NCBI RefSeq assembly: GCF_001687365.1
Contig: NZ_LGLV01000008.1
Span: forward strand, 62,001-126,000
Direction: 5' to 3'
Origin: Pararhizobium polonicum
Lineage (GTDB): Bacteria; Pseudomonadota; Alphaproteobacteria; Rhizobiales; Rhizobiaceae
Length of the DNA stretch: 64,000 nucleotides
In this document: positions 49,110 to 57,866 of the stretch, piece by piece
Position numbering within the stretch: the stretch's first letter is position 1
Layout of the letters: every line of letters begins with the position of its first letter
Program-made: the position numbers and the translations under genes
Notes under the pieces: model-generated
Databases searched by the model: none
Seen by the model: the letters and a program-made list of their open reading frames with translations, nothing else
What the model was told of the DNA's origin: nothing

Positions 49110-50171
49110 TCAGCCGTTGATGATGGCGATGCCGCGTCCCTTGAAGCCGACGGCAACTTCGGTCGCTGGCGCCAATGCGCGCTCGACGGCCGGATCGACG
49201 ACGAACAGTCTGCCGGTACTGGTCTCGACCTCGTATTCGACATGGTCGCCAAGATAGGCGGCATGGGTGATCTGCCCCGGGAAAGCAGCACCGGAGGCGG
49301 GTTCCAGCGTGATGGAATTGGGCCGGACGGCGAGCTTTGCCGGACCCGGTTTTGCATTGCGGCTCGGAACCCGGTGTTCCAGCGCACCGATGCGGATGGT
49401 CGCGTCGGCACCTTCGACGCTGATGACATCGCAAGGCACCACATTGGCCTCGCCCATGAAGTCGGCGATGAAGGCGGAAGCCGGCGCCTCGTAGAGATCG
49501 CGGGGCGAACCTTCCTGGGCGATCACCCCGTCCTTCATGATGACGATGCGGTCGGAGACGGCCAGCGCCTCGTCTTGATCGTGGGTGACGTAGACGGCGG
49601 TGAAGCCGAGTCGCTGCTGCAGGTCGCGGATTTCGGTGCGGACCTGGCGGCGCAGGCGCGCGTCGAGGTTCGACAGCGGTTCATCCAGCAACAGCACCTG
49701 CGGTTCGAGCACCAGCGCGCGGGCTACGGCGACACGCTGCTGCTGGCCGCCGGAAAGCTCGGCCGGAAGCCGCCCGCCCATGCCGCCTAGACCGACGAGC
49801 TTCAGGCCTTCCTCGGCACGCTCGCGCGCTTCCTTCTTCTTGAGGCCGGAGGATTCCAGTCCATAGGCGACATTGTCGAGCGAGCTCATATGCGGAAAGA
49901 GAGCATAGGACTGGAACACCATCGACACGTCACGCTCATTGGCCGGCAGCATGGTGACGTCCTTGCCGCCGATCAGGATCTTGCCGGATGTCGGATGCTC
50001 GAGACCGGCCAGCATCCGCAATGTCGTCGTCTTGCCACAGCCGGAAGGGCCGAGCAGGGTGACGAGCTGGCCGGGTTCGATGGTTAGCGACAGGTCGTGA
50101 ATGGCGGTGAAGCTGCCGAACTGCTTCTTGATGTTCTGGAAGACGACGGAGCCGGCGCGGGGCGTGATCAT
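49110..50171 (-). CDS. ABC ATP-binding protein, AfuC-like
   Basis: 353 residues. Walker A GPSGCGKTT, MVFQSYALFPHMSSLDNV, signature LSGGQQQRVAVARALVL, Walker B LLLDEPLSNLDARLR, switch VTHDQDEAL, and a C-terminal TOBE domain (KLAVRPNSITLEP). Often annotated as ferric-iron FbpC, but the neighbouring binding protein and enzymes point to sugar phosphates. It overlaps the permease by 4 bases. Confidence 0.92.
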   Translation of the reverse strand: MITPRAGSVVFQNIKKQFGSFTAIHDLSLTIEPGQLVTLLGPSGCGKTTTLRMLAGLEHPTSGKILIGGKDVTMLPANERDVSMVFQSYALFPHMSSLDNVAYGLESSGLKKKEARERAEEGLKLVGLGGMGGRLPAELSGGQQQRVAVARALVLEPQVLLLDEPLSNLDARLRRQVRTEIRDLQQRLGFTAVYVTHDQDEALAVSDRIVIMKDGVIAQEGSPRDLYEAPASAFIADFMGEANVVPCDVISVEGADATIRIGALEHRVPSRNAKPGPAKLAVRPNSITLEPASGAAFPGQITHAAYLGDHVEYEVETSTGRLFVVDPAVERALAPATEVAVGFKGRGIAIING

Positions 50172-52399
50172 GCGGTTTTCTCCTGGCCGAGGGAAAGGGA
50201 AGGGGCGGCGGTCACTCCTGCGACGCGATTTTCGCGCCGCAGCCTGCGTTCGCCGACGAGAAGCTGGAACCCGGCGATGACAACGATCATCACGACGATC
50301 AGCATGGAGGAATAGGCGATCGCCACGCCATACTCACCGTTTTCGACGAGGCCGACGATGTAGGACGTCGCCATATTGTATTCGGCGCTTACGAGGAAGA
50401 TGACGGCGCTGATCGAGGTAATGGCCCGCACGAAGGAATAGACCAGCGCTGCGGTGATGGCCGGGCGCAACAGCGGCAGGATGACCTTGCGGATCGTCCG
50501 GAAGCTGGTGGCGCGCAGCGTCAGCGACGCCTCGTCGAGGCTCTTGTCGAGCTGGCTCATTGCCGCCACGCCGCCGCGCACGCCGACCGGCATGTTGCGG
50601 AAGACGAAGCAGGCGATCAGGATCAGCGCTGTGCCGGTCATTTCCAGCGGCGGCAGGTTGAAGGCCATGATGTAGCTGATGCCGATGACCGTGCCGGGAA
50701 TGGCAAAGCTCATCATCAGGGCGAATTCGAAGACGTTGCGGCCGGCGAATTTCTGCCGGACGATGAGATAGGCGGTCAGCAGGCCGACGGCAGCCGTCAG
50801 CGGTGCCGATATCAAGGCGATTTCCATCGTCGTCCAGAAGGAGTTCCAGGCAACGCCGGTCCAGGCGATGACGCCGTCGCGGAATTCGATGGAGAAGGCG
50901 CGGGCGTAGTGGTCCGTCGTCAGTGAATTGTCGAGGCCCCAGGTCTTCACGAAGCCGCCGAACAGGATCATGCCGTAGATCACGATGGTGAAGATCATCC
51001 ACGGAATGACCATGGCATGCACGGCGATGGAGAGCGGGCGGGGCAGGGCGATATGCGAACCGCTGTCGCCCTTGCCGGTGACGGTGGCGAAGTTCTTGCC
51101 CGCCAGCCAGTAACGCTGGGCGAGGAAGGCCGTCAGCGTGAAGCAGAGCAGGATGACGGCGAGCACGGCGGCGCGGGACGGATCGTTCTGCGAGCCGACG
51201 ACGGCAAAGAAGATTTCCGTCGAGAGAACGCCATGGCTGCCGCCGAGCACCAGCGGATTGCCGAAATCGGCCATGCTTTCGATGAAGCCGATCAGGAAGG
51301 CGTTGGCGATGCCGGGTTTCATCAGCGGCAGCGATACGCGCCAGAAGGTGCGCCAGCGGTCGGCGCGCAGGGTCTGCGACGCCTCTTCCATCGAGGGGCT
51401 GACGCCTTCGACCACACCGATGAGAACGAGGAAGGAGATCGGGGTGAAGGACAGGACCTGCGCGATCCAGATGCCGGTCAGGCCATAAAGCCAGCGTCCC
51501 GGCTCAATGCCGAACAGATTGGACAGGCCTTCGGTGATGACGCCTGCACGGCCGAAGAGCAACGTCAGGGCAAGGCCGATGACGAAGGGCGGCGTGATGA
51601 TCGGCAGGACCGTCAGAAGCCGCAGGCCCTTCTTGAAGGGAAACCGGGTGCGCGTGGCGACCAGCGCGAAGGCAAGGCCCATGATGGTCGATCCGCCGGC
51701 GGTCATCAGGGCCAGCCAGAGGGTGCGCCATGCAACGCCGCAGCGCTCGCCGCCGACCACGCAGCCGAGGCTCCAGATCGCATTGTCCTGAATGTTGCGG
51801 GTAAAGCCGTCAGGATTAAAGGAACCGTCGAAATCCTGAAACGCTCCGACCAGCATGCTGCCGACCGGATAGAACACGAAGATAGCCACGAGGAAAACGA
51901 GAATGGCAATGGAAGCGACGACGAAGGCGTCGCCTTTCATCACGCCCCGTTCGGCAAGGCCGAAGGAGAAGATGAGTACGAAAGCGAAGGCGGAAAGCAC
52001 GGCCCCGGCCCCCATTGAAGGCTGGCCGTCGGCAAGTGAGCCGAACAGCGTTTCGCTGACCGTCCATGTCCAGCCGGAAAAGCCGATTGCCAATCCCTGA
52101 AGCGTGAGGAAGAGGACACCGATCGCGCCGGTCCAGGCGAGCAGCGTGCCGCGCCGCATCGGGTCGCGGACGAAGCGCGCCGTAACGGCGGCAGCCATGA
52201 TCAACGCGGCAAACGCCAGCCACCAGCGGCCAAAGCCGAGGATCTGCAGGATGCCCGGAGCAACGGCAGCCTCCGACGGAAAGCCGGCAAGCCAGCCAAA
52301 ACCGAGAAATCCCCCCTCGATCCGATACCAGGGAATGAGAATGAACGCGGCTATGCCGAGCGCAAGGACAATATCCAGTCTGCGGTTGCGATGGTCCAT
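50168..52399 (-). CDS. ABC permease with two fused permease domains (AfuB/FbpB-like)
   Basis: A 743-residue inner-membrane protein that combines both permease subunits of the importer in one chain. The two conserved EAA-type loops are visible as SMEEASQTLRADRWRTFWRVSLPLMKPG (about residues 330-360) and SLDEASLTLRATSFRTIRKVILPLLRP (about 620-645). Each half has about six hydrophobic helices. This two-in-one layout is the rule in the FbpB/AfuB group. The stop overlaps the ATPase start by 4 bases; the binding protein is 154 bases upstream. Confidence 0.92.
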   Translation of the reverse strand: MDHRNRRLDIVLALGIAAFILIPWYRIEGGFLGFGWLAGFPSEAAVAPGILQILGFGRWWLAFAALIMAAAVTARFVRDPMRRGTLLAWTGAIGVLFLTLQGLAIGFSGWTWTVSETLFGSLADGQPSMGAGAVLSAFAFVLIFSFGLAERGVMKGDAFVVASIAILVFLVAIFVFYPVGSMLVGAFQDFDGSFNPDGFTRNIQDNAIWSLGCVVGGERCGVAWRTLWLALMTAGGSTIMGLAFALVATRTRFPFKKGLRLLTVLPIITPPFVIGLALTLLFGRAGVITEGLSNLFGIEPGRWLYGLTGIWIAQVLSFTPISFLVLIGVVEGVSPSMEEASQTLRADRWRTFWRVSLPLMKPGIANAFLIGFIESMADFGNPLVLGGSHGVLSTEIFFAVVGSQNDPSRAAVLAVILLCFTLTAFLAQRYWLAGKNFATVTGKGDSGSHIALPRPLSIAVHAMVIPWMIFTIVIYGMILFGGFVKTWGLDNSLTTDHYARAFSIEFRDGVIAWTGVAWNSFWTTMEIALISAPLTAAVGLLTAYLIVRQKFAGRNVFEFALMMSFAIPGTVIGISYIMAFNLPPLEMTGTALILIACFVFRNMPVGVRGGVAAMSQLDKSLDEASLTLRATSFRTIRKVILPLLRPAITAALVYSFVRAITSISAVIFLVSAEYNMATSYIVGLVENGEYGVAIAYSSMLIVVMIVVIAGFQLLVGERRLRRENRVAGVTAAPSLSLGQEKTA

Positions 52400-52553
52400 G
52401 ACGATCCTCGCGCCTTTTCATAATGCTGAATGTGAGATGATGGGTGGTCGGAAAGCGCATTCCTGCCTGTGGAGGAACACGAATGCGGCTTCCCGACCGG
52501 GAGCCCTGGAGCGGAGAGCGGCGATTAACTGCCGCACCCCCCGGTTCTCCGGT
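52400..52553 (-). promoter_or_regulatory. Hairpin-containing spacer between binding protein and permease
   Basis: No gene. Two short hairpins are visible: GCGGC (52518-52522) with GCCGC (52531-52535) around GATTAACT, and GGCT+CCCG (52487-52490, 52492-52495) with CGGG+AGCC (52498-52505) with one bulged base. They lie just after the binding-protein stop, as at 6105, 33316 and 63135, and probably raise binding-protein output relative to permease. Confidence 0.45.
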
Positions 52554-53582
52554 TTAGTTGGCGCTGGCGCTGATCTCGCGATCCCAGCGCTCGAGCAGTT
52601 CCTTGCGCTTGGCCGGATCGCCATAGGTCTTGAAGTCGTAGTCGATCAGCTTGATGTCCTCGAACCGCGGTGCTTCCTTCGGGATTTCGGCATTCTTGTT
52701 GGACGGAAGCTGGAAGGACTTGGCGTCCTTCATTCGCGACTGGACTTCCGGCTTCAGCGCCCAATCATACCAGATCTTGGCGTTGTCGAGGTTTTTGGCG
52801 CCCTTGACGATCGACATCGAGCCGATCTCGTAGCCTGTGCCTTCGCAGGGCGCGATCGACTTGATCGGGAAACCTTCGACCGTCTGGGCAACGGCGTCAT
52901 GCATGAAGACGATGCCGATCGCGGTTTCGCCGCGGGCCGCCGCCTTCACCGGAGCGGAGCCCGATTTGGTATATTGCGAGATGTTGGCATTCAGTTTCTT
53001 CAGATAGTCGTAGGCCTGGTCTTCGCCCATGATCTGGACAAGCGAGGCGAGTGCCGTATAGGCGGTGCCCGAGGAGTTCGGATTGGCGATCTGGATCTCG
53101 CCCTTGAAGGCCGGGTCCAGCAGGTCCGCCCAGCATTTCGGCTCCTTGAAGCCCTTGGCTTTGAAGATATCGGTGTTGTAGCCCCAGCCCAGCGCGCCGG
53201 CATAGACGCCGACCGTCTTGTAGCCGGCGCTTTCCGCCTGCTTCTTCGCCCAATCTTGCAGCTGGTCGAGCATGGGCGATTTGTATTCGAGCGTCAGGTT
53301 TTCGGACGCCGCCTGCAGATGCGGATCGCCGGTGCCGGCCCACCAGATGTCCGTCTTCGGATTGCGCGACTCGGCGCGGATCTTGGCATAGGTCTCACCC
53401 GAAGAGAGGCGCACCATGTTGACCTTGATATCGTTTTCCTTCTCGAAGCCTTCCTTCATCTGTTCGCAGATGACGACGTCTGCCGAGCAGATCAGATTGA
53501 GATTGCCAGCGGCCTGCGCCGAGAATGCTGTCAGCGCCGTTCCGGCGGCAAGCGCAGCGGCGGCAATATATCTTGAAGCCAT
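52554..53582 (-). CDS. Periplasmic binding protein, AfuA-like (sugar-phosphate type)
   Basis: 342 residues. Signal peptide ~1-24 (MASRYIAAAALAAGTALTAFSAQA). From memory of the Actinobacillus AfuA sequence, a hexose-6-phosphate binder, long stretches agree: GDPHLQAASENL against the AfuA LDPHSQAG segment, QIANPNSSGTAYTALASLVQ, LNANISQYTKSGSAPVKAAARGE, FMHDAV and PCEGTGYEIGSMSIVKGAKNLDNAK. The agreement is much closer than expected for ferric-iron FbpA. It is the first gene of the operon, divergent from the LacI gene, with operators in between. Confidence 0.9.
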   Translation of the reverse strand: MASRYIAAAALAAGTALTAFSAQAAGNLNLICSADVVICEQMKEGFEKENDIKVNMVRLSSGETYAKIRAESRNPKTDIWWAGTGDPHLQAASENLTLEYKSPMLDQLQDWAKKQAESAGYKTVGVYAGALGWGYNTDIFKAKGFKEPKCWADLLDPAFKGEIQIANPNSSGTAYTALASLVQIMGEDQAYDYLKKLNANISQYTKSGSAPVKAAARGETAIGIVFMHDAVAQTVEGFPIKSIAPCEGTGYEIGSMSIVKGAKNLDNAKIWYDWALKPEVQSRMKDAKSFQLPSNKNAEIPKEAPRFEDIKLIDYDFKTYGDPAKRKELLERWDREISASAN

Positions 53583-53625
53583 GAAATTCCCTCCTGTTGA
53601 AGCGGCGCCTCCACGCCACTCGCTT

Positions 53626-53642
53626 TTGCAAGCGTGTGCAAA
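53626..53642. promoter_or_regulatory. LacI-type operator 1
   Basis: TTGCA-AGCGTG-TGCAAA: two inverted TTGCA half-sites separated by six bases, 44 bases upstream of the AfuA-like start. Same pattern as the pair at 53714-53740. Confidence 0.6.
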
Positions 53643-53713
53643 TGCTGCATGAGATGAAAACCGCTGTCAAACAATTTCTTCACAAAACTGTCATAATGCA
53701 GCCGATCAAGTGC

Positions 53714-53740
53714 TTGCACGCTATTGCAAAATTGTGCAAA
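53714..53740. promoter_or_regulatory. Overlapping LacI-type operators 2 and 3
   Basis: TTGCA-CGCTAT-TGCAAA (53714-53730) and TTGCA-AAATTG-TGCAAA (53724-53740) are two copies of the same half-site-N6-half-site pattern that share the middle element, 27-53 bases before the LacI start. With operator 1, this gives three sites in the divergent region, enough for looping or cooperative repression and for autoregulation. Confidence 0.6.
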
Positions 53741-53766
53741 TTGCCTGTCAAAGGGTGGTTGTCAAC

Positions 53767-54771
53767 GTGTCGCAAAAACTATTCGTCAGCGCTCAGGAAG
53801 TGGCGGAAAAAGCAGGCGTTTCCCGCTCGGCGGTTTCCCGCACGTTTACGTCCGGCGCCAGCGTTTCGCCGAAAACGCGCCAGAAGGTGCTCGATGCCGC
53901 CGAGGCGCTGGGTTACCACGTCAACCATCTGGCCCGAGGCCTGATGCGCAACGAAAGCGGCATCGTCTGCCTGATCGTGTCGGAGATCGGCACGCCCTAC
54001 CGCTCTTCGCTCATCCGGGCGCTGACGCAGCAGCTGCAGAATTCCGGCAAGATATCGATGCTGATCAATACCGACCGTTCCGACGGCAGTGTCGATCTCG
54101 CGCTCAGGCAGGCCATCCGGTACCGCGCCGATGCCTCGATCATCCTCTCCGGCCTGCCGGACAAGTCGATCACCGACCTCTGTCTGAAGAACGGCCAGCG
54201 GCTGGTGCTGATCAACCGCGATGACGACCGGGAAGGGCCGCTCAGCATCAATCTTGACGACGCCGATGCGGCGGCGCGCGTTGCCACGGCTTTCGTGCGC
54301 GCCGGGTGCCGCAAGCTTGCCTTTGCCAATTCGCAGGCAGGTACGCCGAGCCTGATGGCGCGCGAGCGCGGCTTCGTTGCCGCCGCCAAGGCGCTGGGGC
54401 TTGATGTGATCGTCGAACGGTTCGGTCATACGGGATACGAAAGCGGCCGGGTTGTCGCCCAGCAGCTTCTGACCCGTAAGGATCGTCCGGACGCGGTCTT
54501 CTGTGCCACCGATCTGTTGGCCTGCGGCTTCATGGATGCCGCCCGGCATCAGTTTTCCATGTCCATCCCCGATCAGATCTGCGTGGCCGGTTTCGACGAT
54601 ATCGAGCAGGCCGCCTGGTCATCCTATCAGTTGACCACGTTTGCGCAGCCGGTGGACATGATTGCGCGCGAAGCCGTTTCCTGGCTGGTAGGCGACAGCG
54701 CACAGCCTGAACATCATTCAGTGCGCCTGCACGCCGATCTGGTCTGGCGAAGCTCGATCCGGGGCGGCTGA
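53767..54771 (+). CDS. LacI-family transcriptional regulator
   Basis: 334 residues from GTG 53767, preceded by AAGGGTGG. The N-terminal HTH reads LFVSAQEVAEKAGVSRSAVSRTFTSGASVSPKTRQKVLDAAEALGYHVNHLARGLM. The periplasmic-binding-protein-like domain follows (SGIVCLIVSEIGTPYRSSLIRALTQQL, INRDDDREGPLSINLDDADAAARV, PDAVFCATDLLACGFMDAARHQF, IPDQICVAGFDDIEQAAWSSYQLTT). Family members bind sugars or sugar phosphates. It is divergent from the AfuABC operon and most likely represses it. Confidence 0.92.
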   Translation: MSQKLFVSAQEVAEKAGVSRSAVSRTFTSGASVSPKTRQKVLDAAEALGYHVNHLARGLMRNESGIVCLIVSEIGTPYRSSLIRALTQQLQNSGKISMLINTDRSDGSVDLALRQAIRYRADASIILSGLPDKSITDLCLKNGQRLVLINRDDDREGPLSINLDDADAAARVATAFVRAGCRKLAFANSQAGTPSLMARERGFVAAAKALGLDVIVERFGHTGYESGRVVAQQLLTRKDRPDAVFCATDLLACGFMDAARHQFSMSIPDQICVAGFDDIEQAAWSSYQLTTFAQPVDMIAREAVSWLVGDSAQPEHHSVRLHADLVWRSSIRGG

Positions 54772-54776
54772 GCGCC

Positions 54777-55286
54777 ATGGGTGGAGTGTCGAAGAAATCC
54801 TCGAAAAAACCCGGGACGTTTCTATCCGAACTCGCCCCCTATACCGGTGCGCTGCTCAAGGAGCGAATGCGTGAGCAGTTTGCCGCGCTCTGCTACCGGA
54901 TGCGCCCGGATCGCGGCCTGTTCGAGGTGCTTTTGGTGACAAGCCGCGAGAGCGGTCGCTGGATTATCCCCAAAGGCTGGCCGATGACGGGCAAGAAACC
55001 GCACGAGGTCGCCGCGATCGAAGCCTTCGAAGAGGCGGGGGTGCGCGGCAAGGCGAAGAAAAGGCCGTTCGGATATTTCACCTACCTGAAGGTGCTTGAT
55101 AACGGTCAGCGCGCGCCGTGCTGCGTTCAGGTGCATCTGCTCGATGTCGAAGAGATTTCCGATTCCTTTCGGGAGAAAGGCCAGCGCATCAGCGAGTGGG
55201 TGTCCTGCGTCGAGGCGGCCCGCCGCGTCCGGGAACCGGAACTCAAGGGGCTATTCCTGTCGATGCAGCGGACATTGCTGCCGTGA
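54777..55286 (+). CDS. Nudix hydrolase (diphosphoinositol-polyphosphate/diadenosine-type)
   Basis: 169 residues. The Nudix box is GKKPHEVAAIEAFEEAGV with the catalytic glutamates intact; the usual arginine before the first EA is isoleucine, a substitution common in this IPKGWP subgroup. IPKGWPMTG precedes it, and the N-terminus is lysine-rich (GGVSKKSSKKPG). It hydrolyses a nucleoside-diphosphate-linked or diphosphoinositol compound. It starts 5 bases after the LacI stop and may be co-transcribed with it. A link to the adjacent inositol-phosphatase operon is speculative. Confidence 0.86.
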   Translation: MGGVSKKSSKKPGTFLSELAPYTGALLKERMREQFAALCYRMRPDRGLFEVLLVTSRESGRWIIPKGWPMTGKKPHEVAAIEAFEEAGVRGKAKKRPFGYFTYLKVLDNGQRAPCCVQVHLLDVEEISDSFREKGQRISEWVSCVEAARRVREPELKGLFLSMQRTLLP

Positions 55287-55390
55287 GGCCGCAGGTCTCC
55301 GGGGCGAGCGGCTTTCAAACATGAGGTAATGGTCTCGCGCCCAGACGTGAGCGCGAGGGACTTCAAACAGGATGGCCTGCGGCGGCGTGT

Positions 55391-55546
55391 CTAACCGAAA
55401 CGTTCCATGACAAAATTCGCAGGCGCGGCCGTGCCGTTCAGGCGGCTCGTTTTCGACAGCGTCGTGTGGTTTGCCATTGTCAGTGCCAGCAGCAGGCCGG
55501 CACCGAGAACAAAGCCGAATACGAGATAAGAAAACTTTGCGAGCAT
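55391..55546 (-). CDS. Small membrane protein, 51 residues
   Basis: From ATG 55546, preceded by AGGAG at 7-8 bases. The product has one clear transmembrane segment (FSYLVFGFVLGAGLLLALTMA, residues ~4-24) and a polar tail ending NFVMERFG; no known domain. A longer frame from 55579 has no ribosome site. It lies alone between the Nudix gene and the DUF917 genes and is probably an inner-membrane microprotein. Confidence 0.55.
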   Translation of the reverse strand: MLAKFSYLVFGFVLGAGLLLALTMANHTTLSKTSRLNGTAAPANFVMERFG

Positions 55547-55631
55547 GACAGAAACTCCTGTTTCCCTCTGCGCCTGCAACGCGTCGGGTCACGAAAAGTT
55601 CCAGCGATGAAACGAATGCCGGCCTCGGGCT

Positions 55632-56750
55632 TCAGGCGGGGCTCGCTTGATCCCTGCCTCCCGCATGACCGAGGACCTGGTAAGGAATATAGTCCGCATC
55701 GTAGCCGAAATACCGTGGACCGACGAGTGCGATGCCGGCAGGTGTCTGCCACTGCGGATTGCACGGGAAGGCCAGCGCCACCAACCGCAACCCGTAGCGC
55801 AGAGAATCGGCCGTCACTGGATTGCCGCTTTCGGCCTCCAGCAGCGTGATCGGATCCGGCGTCGTGCAGACGATCGCGCCGTCACGCTCGGCCATCAGGA
55901 ATTCGTTCTGAAAATCCAGCTTGAACGTCTGGCCCTTCCATTCCTCGACACCATCGAACCGCGCAGTGCCTCGGGCAAAGCCGCCGATGGTGCGCCGGTC
56001 GATATCCGTCAGGCGGCCGTGGAAGAGAAGGGTGGCCCCCAGCATGTCACTGATGGCGTCGACCGGATTGCCGTTGGCAGCCCGGCTTTCCCGCAGCGTG
56101 CGGCCAAGATTGGCGCAGAGCGTCAGCGTGCCGCGCACGACGCATTTCTTCGCCACGTCGCCGCTCATCGGATAGAAGGCAAGCAGCGCCGAGCCGCCCA
56201 TTTCCACGGTTGCAGCGCGGGCAAGGCGCTCGGTCCAGGCATTGTCGACGGTTTCCAGTACCAGCGAATTGCCCTTGTCGTCGCAGAGCACCATCGGCGT
56301 TGCCGAAACGCCATGCATGGTGAAGGTCACCATCTGCAATTCCGGATAGGCGCGGCCCATGCCGTCGCCGTCGACAAGCGGCAGGCCCGTGGCGGCCGCG
56401 ACGACGAATGGCGTGGTGGAATTGACGCCGCCGGCCTCGCCGCAGAGCACGGCATCGATCTTGCGGCCGAGCAACTGTTCCAGCTTGCGGAACGCGATGA
56501 TCAGTTCGTCGCCCTGCGGCAGCTTTTCCGTCATCACGGTCGGTGCGCCCATCATGCAGACGGGTACGATCAGTGCGTCGTCCGGCAGGTCGGCCATATC
56601 GACGAGCTTGACGGGCCCGTGCTTGCGGATGGCTTCCTGTGCCATCAGCTTGCCGACATAGGGATCGCCGCCGCCGCCGGTGCCGAGGATGGCGCCGCCG
56701 ATGGCGATATCTTCCAGATCTTCCGCGTAGATTGTCCGCAGGATTTTCAT
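55632..56750 (-). CDS. DUF917-family protein (S-methyl-thiohydantoin-desulfurase-like), copy 2
   Basis: 372 residues. Shared blocks with the next gene: AIGGAILGTGGGGDPYVG, CGEAGGVNSTTPFVVAAATGLPLVDGDGMGRAYPELQM, and a C-terminal half with DLQNEF-like segments (KLDFQNEFLMAERDGAIVCTTPDPI). The family was DUF917 and is now linked by Pfam to S-methyl-thiohydantoin desulfurase, as I recall; HyuA-like proteins are regular neighbours. It is the last gene of the dipeptide-ABC/HyuA operon, 12 bases after its paralogue. Confidence 0.82.
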   Translation of the reverse strand: MKILRTIYAEDLEDIAIGGAILGTGGGGDPYVGKLMAQEAIRKHGPVKLVDMADLPDDALIVPVCMMGAPTVMTEKLPQGDELIIAFRKLEQLLGRKIDAVLCGEAGGVNSTTPFVVAAATGLPLVDGDGMGRAYPELQMVTFTMHGVSATPMVLCDDKGNSLVLETVDNAWTERLARAATVEMGGSALLAFYPMSGDVAKKCVVRGTLTLCANLGRTLRESRAANGNPVDAISDMLGATLLFHGRLTDIDRRTIGGFARGTARFDGVEEWKGQTFKLDFQNEFLMAERDGAIVCTTPDPITLLEAESGNPVTADSLRYGLRLVALAFPCNPQWQTPAGIALVGPRYFGYDADYIPYQVLGHAGGRDQASPA

Positions 56751-56762
56751 GGGTGTCTTCTC

Positions 56763-57866
56763 CTACTTCGACGCAGTGCGGAATTCGAGCGGCTGGAAGG
56801 TCAGTTCCGGATAGCCGAACGCCTTCGGACCGACGATCTCGAGCGCACGCTGTGTCTTCATCAGATCGTGTACCGGCAGCCCGATGACGGCGATGCGCTG
56901 GCCGTAGCGCAGGATTTCCGTCGTCAGCGGTTCGCCGGTGTCCATTTCCAGATTGACGATCAGGTCCGGCACCATCACCACCGGCTTGTCATCGACCCAG
57001 AGAACGAGGTTTTCGTTCTGAATGGCGATGCGGGCCTCGGACCCGGCCCAATCGCCGACGCCGGAGAGCAGCGCGTGACCACGGGAGAAGCCGCCGGTGA
57101 GTTCGCGCTTGATGTCGGTGATCTTGCCGGTGAAGAACAGGGTCGCTCCGGTGCTCTCCACGACCCGATCGACGACATTCTGCCGCTTGGCGCGGGCTTC
57201 CAGAATGGTGCGGCCGATCTCGATCGCCTGGGTGACCGTGCCCGGCACGGCGGTGCGACGGACGAAATCGCCGCGCATCGGGGCAACGGCAAAACCGGCG
57301 CCGGCGCCCATGGCAACAGAGGCGTCGCGGGCAAACCGCTCCAGCCAGAACATGTCGACCATTTCCTTGAAAACGACGACATTGCCCTTGTCGTCGGCGA
57401 TCGCAGCCGGAGCGACATCAGCGCCGTAGATCATGTAGGTGGTCATCTGCACTTCCGGGAAGGCGCGGCCCATACCGTCACCATCGACGACCGGGAGCCC
57501 GGCCATGGCGGCGGCGATGATCGGTTCGATCGAGTTCGCCCCACCGATCTCGGCCGAAATGACGGCCGAAACAGTGACGCCCGCCGTCTCCTCGACGGCA
57601 CGCATGGCGCGGTAGCATTCGCCGCCTTCCTCGATCTTCTCGACGCCGACGACGGGCGCGCCGATGCCGCCGACTTCCGCGACCCATGCGTCATCCGCCA
57701 GGGCTTCCAGCGGGATGATCCTGACTTCGGCGCCCTTGCGCATCAGTTCGCGTGCCCGCAGCATGCCGATATAGGGATTGCCGCCGCCGCCGGTTCCGAG
57801 CAGGGCAGCGCCCATCGACAGGGGAACCAGATCCTCTTCCTTCAGCAGGTAACCTTCAACCGGCAT
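56763..57866 (-). CDS. DUF917-family protein (S-methyl-thiohydantoin-desulfurase-like), copy 1
   Basis: 367 residues from ATG 57866, which overlaps the HyuA-like stop region by 11 bases. MGAALLGTGGGGNPYIGM, SAEIGGANSIEPIIAAAMAGLPVVDGDGMGRAFPEVQM, FSRGHALLSGVGDWAGSEARIAIQNENLVLWVDDKPVVMVPDLI. The glycine-rich N-terminal motif and the DGDGMGRA...PE motif are conserved between both copies, although overall the two differ clearly, so they may form a heteromer or act on different rings. No signal peptide. Confidence 0.82.
   Translation of the reverse strand: MPVEGYLLKEEDLVPLSMGAALLGTGGGGNPYIGMLRARELMRKGAEVRIIPLEALADDAWVAEVGGIGAPVVGVEKIEEGGECYRAMRAVEETAGVTVSAVISAEIGGANSIEPIIAAAMAGLPVVDGDGMGRAFPEVQMTTYMIYGADVAPAAIADDKGNVVVFKEMVDMFWLERFARDASVAMGAGAGFAVAPMRGDFVRRTAVPGTVTQAIEIGRTILEARAKRQNVVDRVVESTGATLFFTGKITDIKRELTGGFSRGHALLSGVGDWAGSEARIAIQNENLVLWVDDKPVVMVPDLIVNLEMDTGEPLTTEILRYGQRIAVIGLPVHDLMKTQRALEIVGPKAFGYPELTFQPLEFRTASK

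Noticed and set aside
49110-53582. Ferric-iron importer (FbpABC)
   Set aside because: The binding protein is far closer to AfuA; LacI control and a phosphatase gene do not fit iron uptake.
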